Shown: in pieces, positions 58,476-64,000 of the stretch
Layout: the number at the start of each line of letters is the position of its first letter
Position numbering within the stretch: position 1 is the first letter of the stretch
From: Aldrovandia affinis
Lineage: Eukaryota > Chordata > Actinopteri > Notacanthiformes > Halosauridae
Length of the DNA: 64,000 bases
Reading direction: 5' to 3'
Assembly: GCA_029706075.1 (NCBI GenBank)
Contig: JAINUG010000048.1
Coordinates: forward strand, 2,660,501-2,724,500
Notes under the pieces: model-generated
What the model saw: the letters and a program-made list of their open reading frames with translations, nothing else
What the model was told of the DNA's origin: nothing
Databases searched by the model: none
Made by a program: the position numbers and the translations under genes

Positions 58476-60232
58476 GTGAGTAATGGTGACAAAGATGCCA
58501 CAAAGTAATATACAGTGACAAGCAGACACCCACAGATGCATAAATAAATAAAACATCCAGAGGCATACACACAAAGAATATAACCGTACCCACAAATGGT
58601 TAGATTAATACAGACAATGCAGTATATATCAATATCATCATGTCAATGTTGCAATAAATCCTTTTGCATGTGAAGCCATAGGGGGACTGTTTGTCCTTCA
58701 GCTCACATAATGTTCAGGCGAAAATCAATTGGGTCGCAGCTGTTTCTGAGGGCTGCCAGGGGGCATCACATTGTTAATCACACAAACCAGCTATAACCAA
58801 TGGGCGGGGGGGGACGACGACACTGGAGTATCTTTGCATAAGCTATAACCGACAACACTTTGCTGTTCATGATTCTATGACAGCTAATGAAAGACATCAA
58901 TAGTTTGAACAGAATGTGTAAAAGAGTGGCATCTCAATTATAATAGTTATTGCTTGCCTTTAAAGGGAAACACCCTCTTGTGAAGGTAATATACAACCTT
59001 AACTATGAGCTATCCAAGGAGTGCTTTCAGGAAAACAGCAGGTAATCATTGTCATATCTGAGCCTAAACTGCCCTTTTGTTTTATTTTATTACTTTTTAA
59101 AGTTTTCTTTTCTTTTTAAAGTTAATTAATATACCTCTTTTACTGGAGCATGTTAGAACTGGGCTATACAGTGACAGAGGTGAGCCGTGACTGAGAGAAC
59201 CATCCATTTGAATGCACTTATGCACTTTGTTTTGTACCACATTCTCGATAAGAGTGTCCTGTAAATGAATGTAATGTAACAATAAATGTAATGTAACATA
59301 AAATGCACTGAGAAAAGGCAAAGGGATTGTGTAAAATACAGTATGCTATGTACATCGAAGTGGTGTAGTTGTTAAGGAAAAGGATTTGTAACCAGGGGGT
59401 TCCAGTTTCACATCAGTGATTAGTGGGGCACTGCTGTAGTTCCCTCAAGGGAGATACATGGGTTGCTTTAGTAAATATCTATCAAATATAATAATTATAA
59501 TAATTGTATAATAATAAGTTGTTGTTTGATTACAGACACTGTAATTCTAATAAATACTCTGTCAAGTATAGTCAGGACTGTGATATCTGAGAGCAGGGAG
59601 AGCCATAAAAGACCAAGACAGTAAAAGACAAGGCAGAAAAGAAGAGAGATAGTGAGAGAGAGATAATCAATGCAAGAAAGGCAAAAAAAAACAAATCACT
59701 GTAGCAGCAAAGAGAAAGGAAAAGAAGGAGAAGGAGGAGGAACGAGGGAATGAGAGGGAGATAAACAAGAGAAAGGGAATGGAAGAAAATTGAGCAAATG
59801 TAATTTCAAAGAGAGAGGATTAAGATCGAGGATAAACAAGGAAGTGACACCTGGGAGGGGAGGGGCGGAGGATGAAGGACAGGAAAGAGGGGAGTGGGGG
59901 GTGGCAGTTCCCTGGGACGTATTCAAGGGGAGCCCACGTCAGCAAGCAGAGGTAACCCACAGAAACGCAGACACTCTCGGTGGGACACAACACCAGAGAG
60001 AGCAGCCCTGCGTTTCCTTCCCCAGCTCTAAGGAGCTTCATAACTAGACATTTGCCAAAGGGATCTTTGCTAACAGATACCCTGGGAAATTCTGGGAGGG
60101 AATAAGACTCATACTGAAAGTGTTCAGTATAATGATGCAAGCATTTCTCAACTGAATCAGCCCTTTATAAGCTTTGTACAATACTGGTGCATTAACAAAA
60201 CACTTTCCCCAGATTTCATTCACTTTCTAATA
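58476..60232. other. rasgrp2 intron, mostly unannotated
   Basis: It contains a G-run at 58806-58812, a SINE-like remnant (listed separately), GA-rich sequence at 59640-59780 and L2-tail-like sequence (ATAAGAGTGTCCTGTAAATG) near 59250. No exon found. Confidence 0.5.
59345..59495 (+). mobile_element. SINE remnant, tRNA-like head
   Basis: GTGGTGTAGTTGTTAAGG (A-box-like) and GGGGGTTCCAGTTTCAC (B-box-like) are followed by TTCCCTCAAGGGAGATACAT and a GCTTTAGTAAATATCT tail. It is a diverged sense copy of the L2-tailed SINE type. Confidence 0.55.
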
Positions 60233-60517
60233 CAGGCAGTCCCCGGGTTACGAACAAGATCCGTTTTTAAGTCTGTCTTTAAGTCAAATTTGTATGTAAG
60301 TCAGAACAGGTACATACAGTTCTTATTAATCGTCACTTAGTCACATGTTTGTCTTAGTATAGTATTTATTTTACCTTTCTGTGCATATAAAACACTTAAG
60401 AAAAACCTCCAAATACAAAAAAAATCTTAAACATAACATTCAGTACATAATACTGTAATAATAACAATACTGTAATATTAGTAATAATAATACAGTAATA
60501 ATAAAAGTAACTATGTA

Positions 60518-62080
60518 CAGCCGTGGCCAAAAGTTTTGAGAATGACACAAGTATTGGTTTTCACAAAGTTTGCTGCTTCAGTGTTTTTAGATATTTTTGT
60601 CAGATGTTACTATGGTAGTATGGAAGTATAATTACAAGCATTTCACAAGTGTCAAAGGCTTTTATTGACAATTACATTAAGTTTATGCAAAGAGTCAATA
60701 TTTGCAGTGTTGACCCTTATTTTTCAAGACCTCTGCAATTCGCCCTGGCATGCTGTCAATTAACTTCTGGGCTACATCCGGACTGATGGCAGCCCATTCT
60801 TGCATAATCAATGCTTGGAGTTTGTCAGAATTTGTGGGTTTTTGTTTGTCCACCCGCCACTTGAGGATTGACCACAAGTTCTCAATGGGATTAAGGTCTG
60901 GGAGTTTCCTGGCCATGGACCCAAAATTTCGATATTTTGTTCCCGAGCCACTTAGTTATCACTTTTGCCTTATGGCAAGGTGCTCCATCATGCTGGAAAA
61001 GGCATTGTTCGTCACCAAACTGTTCTTGGATGGTTGGGAGAAGTTGCTCTCGGAGGACGTTTTGGTACCATTCTTTATTCATGGCTGTGTTCTTAGGCAA
61101 AATTGTGAGTGAGCCCACTCCCTTGGCTGAGAAGCAACCCCACACATGAATGGTCTCAGGATGCTTTACTGTTGGCATGACACAGGACTGATGGTAGCGC
61201 TCACCTTTTCTTCTCCGGACAAGCTTTTTTCCGGATGCCCCAAATAATCGGAAAGGGGATTCATCAGAGAAAATGACTTTACCCCAGTCCTCAGCAGTCC
61301 AATCCCTGTACCTTTTGCAGAATATCAGTCTGTCCCTGATGTTTTTCTTGGAGAGAAGTGGCTTCTTTGCTGCCCTTCTTGACACCAGGCCATCCTCCAA
61401 AAGTCTTCGCCTCACTGTGTGTGCAGATGCACTCACACCTGCCTGCTGCCATTCCTGAGCAAGCTCTGCACTGGTGGTGCCCGATCCCGCAGCTGAATCA
61501 ACTTTAGGAGACGGTCCTGGCACTTGCTGGACTTTCTTGGGCGCCCTGAAGCCTTCTTCACAACAATTGAACCTCTCTCCTTGAAGTTCTTGATGATCCG
61601 ATAAATGGTTGATTTAGGTGCAATCTTACTAGCAGCAATATCCTTGCCTGTGAAGCCCTTTTTGTGCAAAGCAATGATGACTGCATGTGTTTCCTTGCAG
61701 GTAACCATGGTTAACAGAGGAAGAACAATGATTTCAAGCACCACCCTCCTTTTAAAGCTTCCAGTCTGTTATTCTAACTCAATCAGCATGACAGAGTGAT
61801 CTCCAGCCTTGTCCTCATCAACACTCTCACCTGTGTTAACGAGAGAATCACTGACATGATGTCAGCTATTCCTTTGTGGCAGGGCTGAAATGCAGTGTAA
61901 ATGTTTTTTGGAGATTAAGTTCATTTTCATGGCAAAGAGGACTTTGCAATTAATTGCAATTCATCTGATCACTCTTCATAACATTCTGGAGTATATGCAA
62001 ATTACCATCATAAAAACTGAGGCAGCAGACTTTGTGAAAATTAATATTTGTGTCATTCTCAAAACTTTTGGCCATGGGTG
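60518..62080 (-). mobile_element. Nearly intact Tc1-like transposon, 1563 bp
   Basis: Termini CAGCCGTGGCCAAAAGTTTT and inverse (CACCCATGGCC...) are flanked by TA at 60516-60517 and 62081-62082. The inverted match continues through GAGAATGACACAA and CACAAAGT for 60 bp or more. It encodes one transposase on the minus strand and has inserted into the older Tigger-type element. Confidence 0.93.
60695..61744 (-). pseudogene. Tc1-like transposase with two frameshifts
   Basis: Three overlapping frames give almost the full protein. The first, 61744-61433, has the HTH region (ETHAVIIALHKKGFTGKDIA, TIYRIIKNFKERG). The second, 61523-60891, holds the second DNA-binding helix, then VIFSDESPFRLFG and CLFQHDGAPCHKA with two catalytic aspartates. 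The third, 60916-60695, has [15 protein letters not shown] with the catalytic glutamate and ends at a stop after GQHCKY. The frames overlap, so each break could be a single indel, real or from assembly. Confidence 0.88.
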
Positions 62081-62129
62081 TACATACAGCACTGTACTGT
62101 AAAAAACATTAAAGAAAGGCTTCAAGCCT

Positions 62130-62458
62130 TTTCTTGCACTAAATAAAGGCTAATAGGCATATTACGCTTCTATCCAAATTATCAATAGCCTTTCCATCTC
62201 AATAATTAAACCACTGCGTGGCTTGGTAATAATCCTGGCATTCATCGGGGCAAGGTCATTCACATGCTCCATTATTCTCTAAAATTGTTTTTTTAAACCG
62301 ATTGTTGACTGGCTGTAGCCTAATGCTTTCCCACTGGCTGATGGTGTTTCACCTCTCTCCAATCTCTTTATTATTTCAACTTTACTTTCCATGGTGATTG
62401 TTTTCCTTTTCTTTGATGCATCACCAGCACTTGCATCAGATTTATGCTTTGGAGGCAT
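62130..62458 (-). pseudogene. N-terminal part of a Tigger/CENP-B-type transposase
   Basis: From ATG 62458 the frame reads MPPKHKSDASAGDASKKRKT, then ITMESKVEIIKRLERGETPS and YSQSTIGL, the first helix-turn-helix of pogo/Tigger proteins. After a stop near 62280 another frame gives RIMEHVNDLAPMNARIITK and GLIIEMERLLIIWIEA, start of the second DNA-binding part. The catalytic domain is absent. Confidence 0.75.
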
Positions 62459-62824
62459 CGTTGTAAGGGTAAGAGAAAGAGAAAAACGAGACCATGATCT
62501 GACTTAAAATAACGGACGGTGATCTCTGTTCCTTGAGCCGACGAACCGCTGAAACCGCGCAATGTTTTCATGAGCATCACAAAGTAGTGCGCGCGTTCCT
62601 TATTATGAACCATTGTATTTAACTCAATTTTTTAAACATAATAGGCATTATGGCAGTCCGTTCATAAATACGAGTTGTCCGTAAGCCGGACGTTCGTAAC
62701 CTGGGGACTGCCTGTATTTGCCTTTTTTCCAGGAAAGTTTTATTTTAAGTTCCAAATACTGTACATATATGTTCTAAAAGAAAGTTGTAATGTTTTAAAA
62801 TGTTCCATTTCTTTTAATTTTTTT

Positions 62825-63162
62825 ATACATTTGTTTCAGATTTTATCCCATTTCCCCCAATTTAGTAGCCAATTACACCCTCTATTTTTCATGTCAATCC
62901 CCCCCTGTATTTCCAGTTCGCTGCCGTAACCCTGTTACTGGCAGTGACAGAGGCGAAGTATTGTCTCCACTTGCTAAGCCTGTCGACCGTAACTCCAGTG
63001 CCACTCCTATACACAGCAGACTCATGTCAGCTTCCCTCCACCCTCCCTGGGGCAGACAGCCAATTGCCACCCCCTAGTGGCACTCACGGCCGTGCCGAGT
63101 GGAACCCCAGTCGCAGTGGCCAGCGTTGAACGTTATAACTGCTAGACCAACGGAGAGGCCCC
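62825..63162 (-). mobile_element. SINE family A, third copy (antisense)
   Basis: The plus strand reads the family backwards: CCCAATTTAGTAGCCAATTA (tail side), GCTGCCGTAACCCTGTTACTG, then GACAGCCAATTGCCACC and the tRNA-like end CTGCTAGACCAACGGAGAGG. It lies just right of the Tigger-type element. CCCCCTAGTGGCACT inside it resembles a CTCF core on the minus strand. Confidence 0.8.
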
Positions 63163-63499
63163 TAAAATTTTCCATTTTCATTCAATTTTGAAAGCAGAAC
63201 ACACATGTAGGACTTGAATAGTAGCCCATTTCACAGAGAGGGAGCAAAACCTGACTGCGCTCGCTGTGAATAAATTAAAAAGGGCCAGGACACGTTTCTT
63301 TAAGCACACTAATCTCTCCATCAATAATGCAGAGGCTGGACATTGCAATATCAGAAGGCCAGCCCATGTCACGCATAAGGATTACTGTTTCAGCAGATAA
63401 GATAGATTGTGCAACTCTGTGTCAATGATGGAAGGTAGCTAAAGTCCTGAGGGTTGAGACTTCATACCACTGCAGTCATGTTGTGTGTCCATGTACCGC
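63163..63499. other. Gene-free stretch
   Basis: No exon of rasgrp2 or other gene recognised. Confidence 0.45.
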
Positions 63500-63700
63500 A
63501 CAGTGCTACAGGAGGGCTAGAACTGGACAGTGTATCTCTCACTGACAACAGCCAGCGGCCTGCAGGCACCATGCATGTCATTTGAAGGGGCTAATGCAGC
63601 AGTATCCAAATAAGCCCTGGCCAATGTAATTCCATCCTACACCTGGTGGGACAAAGCTAACTGTGACCCTGCCACTGCAGACTCACTGTCATGGCAAACA
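63500..63700. repeat. Dispersed repeat family R1, copy 3
   Basis: CTACAGGAGGGCTAGAACTG, TCTCTCACTGACAACAGCCA, GGGGCTAATGCAGCAGTATCC and ACACCTGGTGGGACAAAGC align with the copies at 3885 and 54350. This copy looks longest on its right side, reaching ACTCACTGTCATGGCAAAC. Confidence 0.6.
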
Positions 63701-63869
63701 CCTTTACATACAGTTATAGGAGCGTTGTTCTCTTAAACAAAAATGGTTCCTGCCCTAACCCTGCCAATTCGCTCTGCTCTAAATCAGATAGGGACATTAC
63801 ACAGCAAAATGACCCTCGGACCCAGCCCTTAGACAGACAGGTTGGCCCAAGTGGACAGACACAGGCATG

Positions 63870-64000
63870 CAAATGCACACACACACACATGCAAACAGAG
63901 TAACAGAAACAGACAGACAGAAAGATAGACAAACAAAAATATAAATACATTGAAGAGCCCATTTGTGCATATTTTGATTGATTGATTGATTGGTTAATTA
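63870..64000. repeat. Simple repeats at right edge
   Basis: (AC)n at 63878-63889, ACAGACAG repeats near 63911-63924 and a short (TTGA)n run at 63975-63993. Nothing else seen. Confidence 0.8.

Larger units (their letters stand above)
60233..62714 (-). mobile_element. Tigger/pogo-type DNA transposon, interrupted by a Tc1-like element
   Basis: The ends are CAGGCAGTCCCCGGGTTACG and its complement, with TA at 60231-60232 and 62715-62716. Inside on the minus strand is the N-terminus of a CENP-B/Tigger-type transposase. Removing the Tc1-like insertion (60518-62080) leaves about 0.9 kb, so most of the transposase was already missing. The termini and TA duplication agree with the pogo branch of the Tc1/mariner superfamily. 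Confidence 0.8.

Noticed and set aside
58003..58595. 196-codon minus-strand frame with many hydrophobic residues
   Set aside because: Low-complexity translation of the CT-rich tract plus one real rasgrp2 exon at 58281-58165.
59790..60140. Possible further 5' rasgrp2 exon in the GC-richer patch
   Set aside because: No RasGEF, REM or splice-phase-compatible sequence could be found on the minus strand.

Overview
The window is eukaryotic, almost certainly ray-finned fish (teleost) genomic DNA. Three things point there: one vertebrate gene split into short exons with GT/AG introns, a dense load of fish-type Tc1/mariner, hAT, SINE and LINE elements, and no bacterial-style gene density. It cannot be assigned to species by eye. 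Small indels in homopolymers between otherwise near-identical repeat copies suggest long-read assembly noise, so some frameshifts may be artefacts.

The only host gene I can support is the 3' half of rasgrp2 (RAS guanyl-releasing protein 2 / CalDAG-GEFI) on the minus strand. Nine exons lie between 58281 and 44330. They join in perfect phase to 1113 nt (370 codons plus stop) and encode the second half of the RasGEF/CDC25 domain, a linker, two canonical EF hands, a complete C1 zinc finger and the C-terminal tail. The 5' exons lie beyond position 64000. A repeat-free stretch from 44329 to about 42440 is the probable 3' UTR. The introns hold a LINE reverse transcriptase remnant, an L1-like fragment, a TTAA-flanked MITE, a 130-bp hairpin, SINEs and long CT-rich tracts.

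Positions 1-44000 look like a gene-poor flank filled with layered mobile DNA. In order: a decayed TTF/ZMYM-type hAT transposase at the left edge; a cluster of four abutting Tc1-type elements (4.3-6.4 kb); hAT elements with 8-bp target duplications (9.0 and 15.1-16.5 kb); a tRNA-derived SINE with its duplication; a near full-length Tc1-like element with 200-bp inverted repeats (20.6-22.1 kb); further Tc1 remnants; and a 1.4-kb long-inverted-repeat element (26.4-27.7 kb).

The most striking structure is at 28389-35257. Three direct copies of a roughly 2.2-kb LTR (TGTCACGG...CCTTACA) are separated by two 140-bp internal segments that end in a polypurine run, and the whole array is bracketed by a 5-bp duplication (ATAAT) inside an older Tc1-like element. 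No gag or pol is present. Each LTR has CCAAT and TATA boxes, a CTCF-like core, five 97-bp tandem repeats and many CAGTC-N5-GACTG palindromes.

Further right are a 43-bp minisatellite with a six-unit higher-order pattern (38.4-39.0 kb), two SINEs (41-42 kb) and then rasgrp2. At the right end a Tigger/pogo-type element (60233-62714) is interrupted by a nearly intact Tc1-like transposon (60518-62080).
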